From contig JAHNUO010000026.1 in the NCBI GenBank assembly GCA_019787685.1, positions 310,001 through 374,000 on the forward strand: DNA of 64,000 bases. Direction: 5' to 3'. The position numbers were made by a program, and so were the translations under genes. This stretch comes from Chiua virens (lineage: Eukaryota; Basidiomycota; Agaricomycetes; Boletales; Boletaceae). Positions 1 to 12,202 of the stretch are shown here, piece by piece. The notes under the pieces were generated by a model that was given only the letters and a program-made list of their open reading frames with translations, did not search any database and was not told where the DNA came from. Position 1 is the first letter of the stretch. Every line of letters begins with the position of its first letter.

Positions 1-3000
1 GGCCTGCTATCGTTAAATTCTTCGCAACTCGCTTCCTCGACGACAAGACCGAGCAACGCTTTTACAAGGAACACTGGTTCATTAAGAAGGTATCTCTCTC
101 TTCCTTCATCTTTCAACACTCCCTTCAGTTGCCCCCAGTCACTGGTATTATGGTCTTCGCTCTTCCTTGTCGTCAACTGGACTATCGGCGCTTCCACCAT
201 CGCCACCCCGATCACCATTTTCGACAAGATTTGGTTATGGGGTGTCCGTCATTTCTCCTCCTTATCTTCCTGGACGCTGACCCGCATGGCACACAGTTCA
301 CTCCTGCCTTGACACTACCATTATTTGTCTTTGTTATGCTTGACTTTCCTCGAGATCGCCCAATTCCCTACCAAATCCTCGTGGGTTGTGCGACCTGGTG
401 TTGGTCAGTGCTTCTCGCGCACCTTATCACTCCTTTTAAGGAATCTTCAGGGGCTTGTATGAACTTCTTTCCATGTTTGTACCGCCAACTTCTTCGAAGC
501 TCGCATCCAATCCCTGACTTCCCCTCGCCAAAGGTACTTGTGTGGCTTCTATAGCCCGGTCCACGTTTTTGATATCGGCACAAAGGACTTTCTTGGCATG
601 TTCTAGTACGATTGTCCCATTCATTTTCCTTCCCGAGTTGACAATCCGACAGTTATACTTCGGCTTTACAAACGATTGCATTATTTGGATTAATGACAAG
701 CAGGGTGGCCGCACTCATCGGATCTTTGACCTTTTTCATCATGTAAGTCCATTGTGGCACTTTGCTTCATACTGTTCATCCAGTCTCATCTCAGAGCATC
801 TGTCCTCATCTTGTCATATCGTCCAATTTGGGTTCGAAGTGTGTGTTTCGCTCGTGCTATGAATCTATATCTCACGCAACAAGCAAGATCTCTTGAATTT
901 CATCCTATATCATACATTTCTTCTGTTTGTCCACTACATGCACGAGAATGTCAGTAGATTCTGTTTTCCTTCGTCCATACAGTGGACTGACCAGCTCGCA
1001 GTCTGAGAGAAGACTCTTCATTCTCCGCGAACAACTCAAGATCCAGTTCAAAGAAACACAGAAAGCACAGGTCAATGAGCGCAAAGAAGCAGACTCGAAA
1101 CGCCGACTGACATCGTGAATCGTTCTTCTCTCAGAACGACTGATCGCTAATGGTTGATGACAGCTATGTATTTCATGATAGGTTTTCTTTTGACCATCTC
1201 AGCGTTCGCGTAATTTATATTGCAGTTAACACAGGTTCGGGTACCTTTGAATACAGCACGTACGTATCACCAGCACCATGGTCCGTAATGGACTGGCTGA
1301 CCTCTGACTGGGGGCAGTCTTGGCGGTTCAGAACATGGAGGCGTCCGGTGCAGTATCAAAGGCACAGGAGATGGAGTTTATGGCACTTGGAGGTAGCTTG
1401 GTTATGATGTCCAAAGGTCGGTTCGCTTGTGATGACTTCCTACCTTTCAACTAAAAGTTCGTGCAAGTACTAAACGACGTGCTCGATTTGTAAGTCATCT
1501 TGGGTGGTTTCGTAATCAGCATTAATATCTCGGCAGCAATCGCATGGATAGTGGACGTTTTGAGATTCTATCCAAACCGTATGCATTCCACGCGGTGATA
1601 CGAACCCTCTTTATACCGTTACGGATGGCGACCAACGCGCGTAATCTCGAACTAGTGACCCATTTGGACAAGACTATTGACGATGTGGGTCAAGCGCATG
1701 TCACTCCGAACTATCACTGATTTTGTAGGTTGCGCGCCGTGCGGCGTGTGAAGCTGCTGGAGAAGATCCGAGCACTATGATAGATGACGAAGATGGAGTG
1801 GTTCTCGGAGATGCCATCCGACTCCGTCAAATCATCAATAACCTTGCTAGGTGAGCTGTTGAAGCGTTCCGAGGTTCTTATCTAACTGTACACGGTAGCA
1901 ATGCGTGCAAGTTCACACCTGCGGGTGGGCGCGTCACCTGCACGACCCGTCTCGTATTTCCAGCCCATTTTCACCCTGAGGAGAGGCACTCCTCGCGACC
2001 ACGGGAAGGGCTGGAGGGCGTTACCGAGGAGGTGTTGATGACTCCTGGAGACGAAGGAGATACAACCACCACTGACTGCACTACAAATGGCCAAGGGACC
2101 AACCACATACCCAACCCGCAGCACAAGAGCCCGTTGAAGAGAATAGTTGTGCGCATTGAGGTCAGTGATACAGGCAACGGGATATCACCCCGGGAAATTA
2201 CCCAGGGGAAGTTATTCAGTAAGTCTTCCCCAAGGTCTTGAGCCATTTTGATTGCAACTTCCCACTTGCATAGCCGAATTCAACCAAACCGAACAAGGGC
2301 GACAACAAGGTGGGAAAGGCACTGGTCTGGGGCTGGCTCTTGTACGGCAAATCGTGAAATTGAGTGGAGGACGTTTAGGAGTGCGTTCGAAACTCGGGCA
2401 CGGATCAACTTTTTGGGTTGAATTGCGTGGGTACCCCGTTTCATCTCCGTTTTGTCATCAGGACCTGATATGTTATCTGATTTCGTCATCAATGGTATGG
2501 CGGGACCGTTTCCCATGGAACTAGCGCTAGGTGTTGGTGTCAAAGTTGTCGATCTACCAGACCCCGAATCTGGGTTGAGTGTGAAACACCCACCGGATCT
2601 AGAGGGACCGTTATCAATGCACCTGCTCCAAACTCGGCCCTCGAGAACGGTATCAGTTCAAAATGCAATGGAATCGCTAATGGACCAGGGTAGGGGTGGC
2701 ACAGCATTTTCTACGCTCTTCTATTGACATCCTTGTGTGCAGGGGGCTTGGTGGAATTGAAACTGCCAGATGCGAATGATGAGTCGGAACCGCACGTGCT
2801 CACGAGAACCATCGGGGAGCTGTCTTCTGGGACCCAGCTTCGCCCTCCGTTGCCTTCCGGGATTGCTTGGACATCAAGTATTTCGGATTGCGGAGGTCCC
2901 CGGAATTCTCTGGCAGATGGTGGCCCCAGTGTGATGGAAGAGAACTCCGCGGGGCTTGCTCAGCCGAATCAGAGTCGATTGCCATATTCTGCCACTGGAT

Positions 3001-3693
3001 CCACAGGTCCATTGCATGTGGTCGCCTCTCTATCGCCTGTGTCGGCGGAACCCGCCGCAAGCGGTCTGAGGGCACCCATTCAAGGAACACCAGCGCCATC
3101 CTTGCGCAGAGGACCATCCATCGTATTCGAGCCGCCTATGGTTGTGCTTGTTGTCGATGACGACCGACTGACGCGAACCATCATGTCTCGCACGCTTACT
3201 AGACTCGGCTGCCATGTTTCGACAGCAGAGAATGGGGAGATTGCTCTCGAGATGATTATCGGGGGGCGAGTACAGAAACCGGATGATGAGCTACCATCTG
3301 GATCAGTTTTCGAGGATCGGGGCCAATACGACGACAGTGCATGGACGTCAAGTCGCTATGATGTCGTGTTTCTGGACAACCAGATGCCGATCATGTCTGG
3401 ATTGGAGGTGGTGGCGAAACTTCGGGAGATGGGCCGGCAGGACTTTGTTGTTGGTGTGACAGGTAAGGCACTCTACTTGGGTGGCTGGGGTTGTGCTCAG
3501 ATGGCGCAGGGAATGCGCTTATCGGGGACCAGAAGGAGTATTTTGAGGCAGGGGTGGATCAGTGAGTGATAGGCACACTGGAGACACGCGTTCTGACGCG
3601 AAAAGCAGGATCTTGACGAAACCTGTTTTTGAGCCGAGCTTGGTGCAGATACTGACGATCGCAGACTCGCGACGACGACAAGAAGGGATATGA
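1..3693 (+). CDS. Hybrid histidine kinase, 5' partial, possible frameshift at the H-box
   Basis: Membrane-bound hybrid sensor histidine kinase of the fungal two-component type (phosphorelay from His to the receiver Asp). It enters from the left edge; the first exon ends near 89 with EHWFIKK. Several hydrophobic segments follow (about 139-900), then a cytoplasmic helix ([16 protein letters not shown], about 1000), the dimerisation/H-box (YVFH, His codon 1174-1176), an N-box (NACKFTP, about 1905), G boxes (DTGNGI, about 2167; GKGTGLGL, about 2316) and a C-terminal receiver (VVDDD about 3150; phospho-acceptor Asp in FLDNQMP at 3375-3377; Lys in LTKP about 3620). About a dozen short introns interrupt it. 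After the active His the reading frame does not rejoin the next exon (1235 on, VRVPLNTA) with any GT-AG splice, because two extra bases lie before the donor. It may be a pseudogene allele or a sequence error. Family assignment is firm; activity is uncertain. Confidence 0.88.
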
Positions 3694-3875
3694 TTTATGT
3701 AGACGTATTGTTATTTTGATAGAATGAGAATCTTGACCTCGCGCGAAGAAAGGGTGTTTTTGTTGTGATCGGATTGTGCCGAGTGCGTTCCCCTGCCGCT
3801 TGTCAGCTGCGCCTGTTGTTCCCGCTTTCTAAGAACACCACGCAACGTTCACAGCGCACAGACCACCGGCGCACA

Positions 3876-6164
3876 ATGCCTGACACCGTTGACGAGCCCT
3901 TCGTTGCCGTTGACAACGACCGCAAGCATTCACCACCCTCGCCGTCCCCCTCGCCCGATGCAAACGACTGCACAGGTGCGTTTATCCGGCTGCTTTATCA
4001 GCCCGGCCAACCTTGACTCATCCTGTATCTGGTCCAAACCCACGTCTCAAATCCGAGCAGAACAAACGCTTTCCAGAAAACGGGAGCGAGAGGTTTCGCT
4101 CGAGCCCGCTACACCCAGGACTGCCACCACAACCCATACAGTACGTCTTCTTTTTGCCTCACCCCGTGCCACGTCCCTTGACGTAAATGCTCCCCAACAC
4201 GCTGCGTTTGCTCCTTCTCCAATTCCCATACCAGAACGCGCTCGACGTGAAATCGCCTGCAAAGAAAGGTCGAGTCCAGCTCGATACCACCCTCGAGGAG
4301 GAGCTGGATGCACAATGCCAGTCGCGTTCTCGGACGCCGTCGCATCCGCACTCGCCTGCACTCAGCGTATCGCCACCACATGAGGTCAAGGTCCGCCAGA
4401 TCAGTCAGGGCGTGGAAGATTTGAAGTGGCAACAAGGCCTGCAGTCCCAGCAGGAACCTGCCCGTAGATCCGACTCGCAGGCGAGCATCGCGCCCCCGCA
4501 GGAGGCGGGCGAGACAGAGGGGGACGTGGGGTCTCCATCGACGCAGCCACCGCCCTGTTCGCTAGTGTCTATCGACGATACAGTCGAGGACTTGGAGGAA
4601 GCGCAGGATACGGCGTCAAGTTTGCCGCATACCCGACGGACGTCTGAGTCGGACGGGGGTGAGCCTGAAAAGGGTCTCAAGCGCAAGTTGGCAGACCGCG
4701 CGACCAGTCTTGGGCCGGAGAGTGGACCGTCGACGGCGTCGCCGACGGTTGAGACTGTGAAACGGCCGAGGGACGATGCGGACAAGGATGACAACCCACG
4801 TGTGTTGAAGCGTCCCTCGCCACCTCCTGAACAGCGCGATAAATCGCCGGCACCGCCAGCGCCAGTTCAACCACCAGAGACACCCGCACCTCAGCTTGTG
4901 GGTATCTTGCTGTCTGACGTCATGTCATATTTGCTCACTGTATCTGTAGGGCGGGTTCATGTCGTACGCTTCTACGGCGTCACCGTTTGCCTCTGTCAAA
5001 GGACAGAACGTCTTTGCGAGCGCTTCGGCTAATCATCAAAAATCACTGACGTCGCCTTCTACGAAACACGTCCCGTTGCCACTTGATACCACATCCATTC
5101 ATTCCCCTTTTGCATCTCCTTTTGGTCAATCCTCATTCGCAGTGTTCGCATCATCGCATACTTCTTCACATACAAACACCCCAGGCACCGCCACTAAACG
5201 GTCTGGATTTGAGGCCTTTGCGGGATCTACTTCCCCATTTGCATCCGCGTCTCCGTTTCCGCATGCAAGGTCAAAATCGCCGTTGGGAAACAATACCAAG
5301 AGCAACATACTAGGGCGGAGCAAGTCCCCGATGCGACGGACGCTAGGGATGAATGCGAGTCCCTTTGTGACGTATGCGAATGCAGGCGCGCATGCATTCC
5401 CGCATGCGAAACGTGCCAGGGCGGAGTCGCCGAGCGGGGGCTCGTCGAGGAGCTCGTTGGAGCACAAAGAGGAGCCCGTGTTTGGCATTCTCGGAAACAG
5501 CGAAGGGAGTGGAAGTGGAGAGGAAGAAGGCGATGTGGATAGGGAAGGAAGCGATCGCGCTCAATCGACGTTTGGAGAACGATTGCGAGCGGGAAAGGAT
5601 GGGGACGAAGAGCAGAGCGAAGACGAAAGGGAGAAACTAACAGAACAAGAAGGTGAGTCTGGAGTCCGGAGTCTGGTTGATAATCTGTGCCGCATGCTGA
5701 GCGTGTGCATAGTGATCACGGGAGAAGAGGAAGAAGAGACGCTTCTTCATATCCGTGGCAAGCTGTATACGCTCTGTCCACAAAATCAGTGGAAAGAGCG
5801 GGGAACTGGACAATTGAAGCTTAACGTTCGCCGAGCGGACGGAAGCGGAGCTCGTCTTGGTTCGTATTTTACTGATTGGAGAGTACTTCTTGTGCTCAGC
5901 TCTCCCCTTTAGTGATGCGCAAAGAAGCTGTTTACGCATTGTTATTAAATGTACCGCTATTCCAGGGGATGAAATGCTTCCTGGCGCAAGACCCGCGATA
6001 TATACGGTTCAGCGCCATCGAGGAAAGCAAAACTATTCACTACAATATTCGGGTAGGCAGCGCGTGTCGTGACTAGGTTATGCACGCTGATCGTAGACCA
6101 GGTGGCTAATGCCAAGATCGCCCAAGAACTGCTCGACGAGATCAATGCCAATATCCCTCCTTGA
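3876..6164 (+). CDS. Ran-binding-domain nuclear protein (Yrb2/Hba1/NUP50-like)
   Basis: Predicted Ran-GTP-binding accessory factor of nuclear export or nucleoporin type. The start MPDTVDEPF at 3876 is the first ATG in an exon that splices near 3976. The N-terminal half is acidic and Ser/Pro-rich with basic NLS-like patches (KRKLADR, KRPRDD). A middle part has repeated SPFAS and FGQSSF elements, reminiscent of FG/SPF motifs (4959-5400), then an acidic stretch. The C-terminus is a RanBD1 domain: GEEEEETLLHIRGKLY, then WKERGTGQLKLNVRR (about 5790-5850), a mid exon VMRKEAVYALLLNVPL (about 5912) and FSAIEESKTIHYNIRV (about 6010). It ends AKIAQELLDEINANIPP. At least four introns are implied. The WKERGTG motif is the family hallmark. 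The exact orthologue (Yrb2 or Nup50) cannot be fixed by eye. Confidence 0.85.
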
Positions 6165-6424
6165 TGGACAGTATTTCTCGATTCCTTCACAAGCCACACC
6201 CTTTTGCTACATCTATGATTTATGTTGCGCACGTATGTAAAGTTACGATCTTCTCTTGTATTTACTCAAGAAGAGATGCATCTTGATAGCGATAGGTGTC
6301 GTTGGCGTTGGAAGAAGTGGATGATTTTGACGCTCTTGCTTTTTCTTCACCTTTTTGGACCGGAATTCGTCCACTTGATGTTGCATCCATTATAAATTAA
6401 CGGTAAATCGTACACCTTTAATGA

Positions 6425-7627
6425 CTAAGGAGTGACTTTCCATCGACCAAACAATTGATTCCCTCTGAGTACCAACAGATCGCGCAGCATCTGAAATGAG
6501 TCCTGGACGACGTTGAGCTTGCTTCCTGCTACTTCGTGCCATTCGATGGGCACTTCTGCGACGGGAATCCCGAGTTGTTTGGCAAGCAAGAGCAACTCGA
6601 CATCAAATATCCAGGTTGCGAGGTGCTGAACGGGGAATATTTTTTGTGCAGCGCTTCGCGAGAACAATTTGAAGCCGCACTGGGTATCACGGATATGTCC
6701 AACGCCGACGATGCGAAGGATGGTATGCAGTCCGTACATGAGGATGTTCCGAAGGAACGAACGCTGTCGACGTGTGCGTCCATCAGTCAACACGCAAGTC
6801 ACAAGGAACGTCACCCACCTTGACCACCGCCTCCGTCTTGACGAGATGCGCTCTGCTCCCGACGACGACTCCGGGCTTATTCCCAGGCGCGAGTGTGTCC
6901 ATCTCGCGCCACAACACCTCGAGATCGGCGAACCGACTCGCGCCGTCGGCATCGACCATGAGGAGACGGTGACCGCGCGCATGGAGCATCCCATGCCGCA
7001 CCGCACCGCCTTTCCCGAGGTTCTTCTCGAGGGTGACGACGCGGATGTCGGTCATGGGGTGTTGTGCGGCGAGGACGAGTGCGAGGGCGGACGTGCCGTC
7101 TTTGGAGCCGTCGTCGACGATGAGGAGTTCATGTGTGCGTGGGGGTACCTCGGACGGGGCATGGAGGTGGGCGAGGGTGGTGTCGAGCATGGCGGGGAGA
7201 CGTGTCGTTTCGTTGTAGGCGGGGATGATGACGCTCAGGTCGAGCGTGCCCTCGTCGGCGAGGGTGGGGAGCGGGAGGGGCGTTGGGGATGCATGGGTGC
7301 GGTAGGTCTTTTCGGACGGTCGTGTGGTGATGGGGGAAGGCGAGAGCAGGACGAGGGCTAGATACAACTGGAACTGATCAGACGCGCGCAAAAAGGGTAG
7401 GTCGGAAGCGGGAACATGGAAGATCAGATGGGACACGACACGGTCGGTCCTTGACCCGGTTGTCGTCGTCGCCACGACGCAGCGCCTCGGTGAGGTGGCT
7501 CGTGGCTCGAAGAACAAGGATGAAATGGGTGCTCATCGTGTAGTAGTAGAAATGTGCTTGAACTCACGGAGGGAATGAGAATGGCTATCGCGGCGGCGAC
7601 ATAGGCAAAGAGGGAAGTTTGGTCCAT
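6425..7627 (-). CDS. ALG5: Dolichyl-phosphate beta-glucosyltransferase ALG5
   Basis: Transfers glucose from UDP-glucose to dolichyl phosphate on the cytosolic ER face, giving Dol-P-Glc for the last steps of N-glycan donor assembly. The first exon (MDQTSLFAYVAAAIAILIPS) is a membrane anchor. After an intron comes a GT2 domain: LSVIIPAYNE, then LLIVDDGSKDGTS and LLMVDADGASRF (the DxD-like acidic motif), then GSRAHLVKTEAVVK. A second intron near 6780-6830 leads to RSFLRNILMYGLHTILRIVG and RDTQCGFKLFSRSAA. The protein ends LVLRGNQLFGRWKVTP. The CGFKLF and WIFDVELL blocks are typical of ALG5 rather than of DPM1. Length, about 350 residues, fits the family. The gene is convergent with the Ran-binding gene. 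Confidence 0.93.
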
Positions 7628-8005
7628 TGCAACTAGTTACTCTGCAACCAGAAGGACTTGTCCTTTTGACGGAATCCTGTGTGCGGTGAACCTGCCACGT
7701 CCGTGAGACACCGTGACCTGCAGTGCCTACTCACGCAACAACCAGCTCGGCAAACAGGACACTTGTGGTCTGTAGGTCTACACCGTCACACCTGTAACTA
7801 GTAGATGTCTCCCTCCCTAGAGTTTGCCTTTCGAAAAATGGTATGGAACCTTGTGTGTCCTTGAACTTACCAAGGGAAGAGACCCTGATCAAGCCACTCG
7901 ACAGCCGAGAGGGAAAGTCGTTCAGGTTTCTGATCCCGACGTTACTTGCTGCAGACACTTGAGACACTTCGATAGTTACAACATGCATGACACCTCAATA
8001 GGCTT
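7628..8005. other. Intergenic: ALG5 upstream and epoxide hydrolase 3' side
   Basis: About 380 bases between the ALG5 start and the epoxide hydrolase stop, both genes on the minus strand. It must hold the ALG5 promoter. I see no clear TATA box and no convincing ORF. Confidence 0.5.
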
Positions 8006-9579
8006 TCAAGCGTATCCATCTTTCCCTGGTACAGCGCCGTAGGCACCTCCACCCTTTCCAAACATCTTACGCAGATCGTCTGCCAATACGCTCGGCGTTT
8101 CATGGGCTGCAAAATGTCCCCCACACTCATGATCGAATTCAGCAACGACATGGTTGTTTCGCCGAACCCAGCTACAGAAGACCAATCAGATTCGTTCAGG
8201 ACAAGATCACAAAGACGTACGCTCTGGGGAGGACGTAGAGATCTTTTGGGAACCACGACGCACCCATCGGGATCTTTGAACCGGCCATCGAAAGTGTCGT
8301 GTTTACTTGACCCTTCATCACTTCAAAGTAGATCCTCACGGACGCAGCCGGACCCGCGCGCGAGAACCAGTAGATGGAAATCCACGTCAAAACTGCGCAA
8401 CCTCAGCCAAGGTAGGTCTGCGACTGGGGATCAGTCACCTTCGTCGTCTTCCCAAGGATAGTTGTCCGTCCAGTTGTGCAGCTTTTCATAGATCCACGCG
8501 AGCAGGCCTACGGGGCTATCCGCCAACGAATAACCGAGCGTCTGAGGCTGTGTACATTGTGCCGCAAAATAACCGCTGCCTTGGTTTGTGAACCATTGTG
8601 TACGCGCCAGGCCTTCCTTCTCTCTTGCGGATAGAGGTGTCACTAAGAAGCGAAGGAACGACAGTGGTTCTAGGAGAGGCGATGGGGGTAAACCACTGAA
8701 ATGATCGATCAGTGCCATTCCTATCAAAAAAACATGCGACTGCTCACAATGGCGTGTTTGTGTGCCAAGCCTTGTGATGCTTTCCGCCGTAATTTACAGC
8801 CATTGTATTCGTAATCTGGAAAAGGTGAATAACATGAGACGGAACTCATTGTTGTACACGTACGAGACCTCCCCAATCTCCACCTTGGGTTGCTATAGAC
8901 TAAGTTTAGTGCGACAATCGGGAGATTGTTGACAATATATTCACCATATTCATGATAACCTAATGCCAGCATGAGCTTGTGGGCAACCTTGATTTGAAAC
9001 CAACAATTGAGTGTCTTGTGGCATAGTATCCGTTATCACGCACCTCTGCAAACTGATTCTTCGAAAAGCCTTCTTTGCGAGGCGCCTCAGAGAATCCGTA
9101 GCCAGGTAGACTCAGTGCCACCACATGGAAACTAGGGTGCTCCGGAGACGACGCAGTCAACAGGGGGAGTATCTTTCGTACTTCATAAAAACTCCCGGGC
9201 CCTGTAAATTAGAAGCCATCGGATCATTTCCAGACAAAGGACAGTAGTCATCGCACTAACATCCATGACAAAACAACAGCGGTATCGCGTTCGTCACCGT
9301 GCTCTTCTTGTGCACATAGTGGATATTGAGCGTCCCGAAACCATCAACGTCGATATCTCTCGTAAACATGGGCAGTTCGTCGTTGAGTTGCTTTTCGTGC
9401 TTGCGCCAGTCATACCCGTTCTTCCATCGTTCCACGAGTCGTTTCACGTCTGCAAGAGGGACGCCGTATTTCCAGTCGACTTTCTCAAGCTCGTCGGGGA
9501 AGGTGGCAAGCTCAAGCTTCTTGCGGAGGATATCCAACTTTTCCTGGGGAATGGCGATCGTAAATGGGGTCTCTGCCAT
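8006..9579 (-). CDS. Epoxide hydrolase, copy 1 (alpha/beta hydrolase with EHN domain)
   Basis: Predicted microsomal-type epoxide hydrolase. The start MAETPFTIAIPQEKL opens an EHN (N-terminal lid) domain with DWKYGVPLADVKRLV and DWRKHEKQLND. The oxyanion-hole motif HGWPGS is split by an intron (about 9190-9260). FHVVALSLPGYGFSEAP follows (about 9090-9140). The nucleophile motif TQGGDWGG reads near 8880-8900, ITNTMAVNYGG near 8800, the cap segment LGYSLADSPVGLLAWIYEK near 8500, and the catalytic His in ECGGHFAAHE near 8115. It ends GGGAYGAVPGKDGYA at 8006. At least six introns are needed. It is a paralogue of the gene at 14322-15906 in the same orientation. I saw no frame break in the exons I followed, though not every splice was checked base by base. 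Confidence 0.87.
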
Positions 9580-11257
9580 CGGCGTAGTAGACGTTGTCGA
9601 TGTGACTGTTCTCGTTGAGGTATCAGGCGAGTGTTAATGCTGGAAGTTGGAATGACGACTAAGCTGGGACTGGCGTCGTCAAAAGAGAACAATCCGCTTT
9701 ACGCCAGGGGGGGCTACGCAGTCGTGAACCATGCCTGGTTAAATACATGCCAGTGGCGCACAACGAATCCGCATCTTCCCGTACGAGTCATCCGAATCTG
9801 CGATTACGTCGTGCTCTGAGTCATCCCAGCCATTGAATTGAACCATTGTAAACTTTGGCTTACCTAGACTAGGTCAGCACATTGACAAAATGAGTGGACT
9901 CACTTAATCGTCAACTTGGGGAATCTCCTTGCGCAAGTACTACCGTCACGGTGACGGAGATTGCAGTATAACTCCAACGAGTGCTCTACATCAGGTGGAC
10001 TGAGCGCCTGTATATCTGTGACTCGTTTCCGAAAGCAACCTGAATGCTGTAACCCCACACTGTCAGACTCCTGAGTCGGAGAATTACATAAAAGCAATTG
10101 ATCATGCAATCGAAGGAAATCAAATCTTGTTTTCGGTTCCACTACCGGCAGGGTTCGCGAGTCCAAATGATTGCACCCACACGATCGTGGAGCTTCCTGC
10201 CATCACGAAGGTGCACAATTAATCTCGACGATCTGAACGACGCGCCGTACGGGCCGCGAGGCGCAAGCATTGGCACCACCTAGATATGGCAAGGACGTAA
10301 GGAATGGACAGAAGAAGCAGGACATGTCAGCGCTTACATTTGGTAACAGAAAGTGAAGAACACCCCGCTCTCTGATCAGTCTAGGTAATCCGGACCGTGA
10401 AGCTTCGATACCCATGTACCGCAAACTCACAAAGGGTAACGACACCACGAATGACTCAGGAGGATCTGTGGTGGTCCCATGAGCAAAATGTCGGAAATTC
10501 GAGCGATCCAAGGCAGGGCGATGAACAGGGTGGTATCACTATCCGACAGCGCTGTGAAGCTCCGAGACACATTCATTTTTCTTTTCAAAGATTCCTATTC
10601 AAGTTCAAGGCGAGCCCATCCTGAAGTCCTGTTGATATTTCAAACCACTACGGTAAATTCTTTGGTCTCAAATGTGTGTATACGAAGCACAACTTTCAAT
10701 GTAATATCGCCTGTCTCTTGGGTGTCGATCTCTACATTGTCCGTGCCACACTAGCACTGATTTCATGCCACCACGGTATCATGATGGCTATCTGGCAATC
10801 CGAACATGTCATTCTAGAGCCCATAGTGTCCAACACCGGAGAACCGTGAACGTCACTGACTGTAAGCCTCTGAATCCTGCAAGCTTCGGCCCGCCATGAC
10901 AAGTATTACCAGATTACCACAGGAAAAGGTGATTCAGCCCCACGGATCAAAGAAGCAACATTGTGGAAGTTACACTGGAAGTTGAAACCGTGGTAAAAAA
11001 ACAGACCATATCAGGGAATGAGTCTTGGAGCTAAGCGCTAAGCTATGAGAAGGATTGTGGTGAGGATAGGGTCTTTAGACTGAGAAAACGACTCGATGTA
11101 GAGATCAACACCCATGTGGCAATTGGACTGACGAAGCCAAGATATTGCACCCGCACGAAAGGAGCACTATAGTTTGTACTGACAATGCACACATTTCAAG
11201 GCCATTTACCACTGAAGTACTGACCCCTCAAGTTAGTTCCCCAGCATTTCCCCAGGC
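9580..11257. other. Gene-poor accessory interval
   Basis: About 1.7 kb with only short ORFs. On the minus strand around 10200-10580 there are hydrophobic stretches (LFIALPWIARISDILL; GVLHFLLPN) that look like pieces of a membrane protein gene, but I could not assemble or name a product. Otherwise I see nothing. Confidence 0.4.
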
Positions 11258-11267
11258 TTAGCTTCCG

Positions 11268-11991
11268 TTAGGCATCTGTCATTCCCCTTCTACCCGACTC
11301 GGATACGTCACCGGCAGGTACGGAGATATCCTGCATTTGCATAGGCAATCCAGTAGTAGTAATTTCGGCGCAGTGTCTTCCGTGGTGAATGCCCATGGTG
11401 ACCAACGGCAATACACCAAGCGAAAGACCGACTGCTGCCAGTGCAGGGGATTGCAAACCAGAAACAAGTACAACACCGGCCATGCAGGATGTGCCCAGGA
11501 GGGGGATCACATGGAGAAATCTTGACAGAGTAGGATAGTTCTGGGTGTAAGATGAGAGCATGAAGAATGGATCTGGTATGGCACTGACACGGAGAAAACA
11601 GGTATTAATGGCGAGACGAAGACTGATGGTATAAATGAGGAGCGTGAGAACAACGGGCAGTAGTAAATTGGATCCGGAAATGGTAAAGATGCTGTCAGGC
11701 CCAGTCGGATGTCGGTCGAACCGGGGCCATAGCAGATAGTGTCAGCAAAAATCATTGTCCATGTCTTGAAGACTTACGCTAGGAGCGCCATGAGCTTTTC
11801 AGATCCATGTATAGACTCAGTGACGGTAGAGATTAGAATTGTGAAATGCATACCGAGTTCAGTGAAAACTTGCGGGTATCCTCGAGCTCCAACATGAGAT
11901 CGGAAGGGGAAAGGGGCTGCTGTCCTGGGTTGATCTGTCGCCCTAGATTGAATCCGCTGGCACGAATGAAGCAGACGACGCAGAACGACAT
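11268..11991 (-). CDS. Small multi-pass membrane protein, intact copy
   Basis: Unrecognised protein of about 190 residues. The start MSFCVVCFIRASGFNLGRQI at 11991 opens exon 1, which ends TRKFSLNS at about 11869. A 17-nt micro-exon reading LMALLA (about 11790) is flanked by good splice sites. The last exon from about 11700 reads IFTISGSNLLLPVVLTLLIY, then LHVIPLLGTSCMAGVVLVSG, then LGVLPLVTMGIHHG, and stops after MQDISVPAGD...GMTDA at 11268. Three or four hydrophobic helices are visible, with a polar N-terminus. A near-identical copy at 25981-26706 keeps the same exon layout but has an in-frame stop, so this copy is likely the functional one. No known family came to mind. Confidence 0.65.
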
Positions 11992-12105
11992 GATGAGATT
12001 TAAAATGGGTGGTACTTAAACTTTGAATGAAGAAGTTCCGTCGCCTTATTTACTGTAAGATATAATATTGCACGGATCTTGGATCCGCATCATGATTTTA
12101 ACAGA

Positions 12106-12202
12106 AGTCTTACGACGTCTTACAGCGGTTTTCATATCTTCATGGAAAAGTAATTTTGAAATTTTTGAGAAAAGTCTTACGGCGTCTGGTTTTCATATCT
12201 TC
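12106..12202 (+). repeat. Two direct copies of a short repeat unit
   Basis: The unit beginning AGTCTTACGRCGTCT and running through GGTTTTCATATCTTCA occurs at 12106-12143 (with a small insertion) and again at 12173-12202. A third copy lies at 12856-12886. In the first and third copies it is followed by TGGAAAAGTAA and TTTGAAA. The units flank the inverted repeat. Confidence 0.75.

Noticed and set aside
3765..4016. ORF starting upstream of the Ran-binding gene ATG
   Set aside because: The ORF's first 37 codons lie in untranslated sequence; the MPDTVDEPF start at 3876 has the better context and composition.
6669..7361. Plus-strand ORF of 230 codons
   Set aside because: It is the antisense shadow of ALG5, whose motifs are on the minus strand.
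10203..10511. Minus-strand ORF with hydrophobic stretches, perhaps a membrane protein
   Set aside because: I could not connect it to further exons or name a family, so it is only described in the interval entry.
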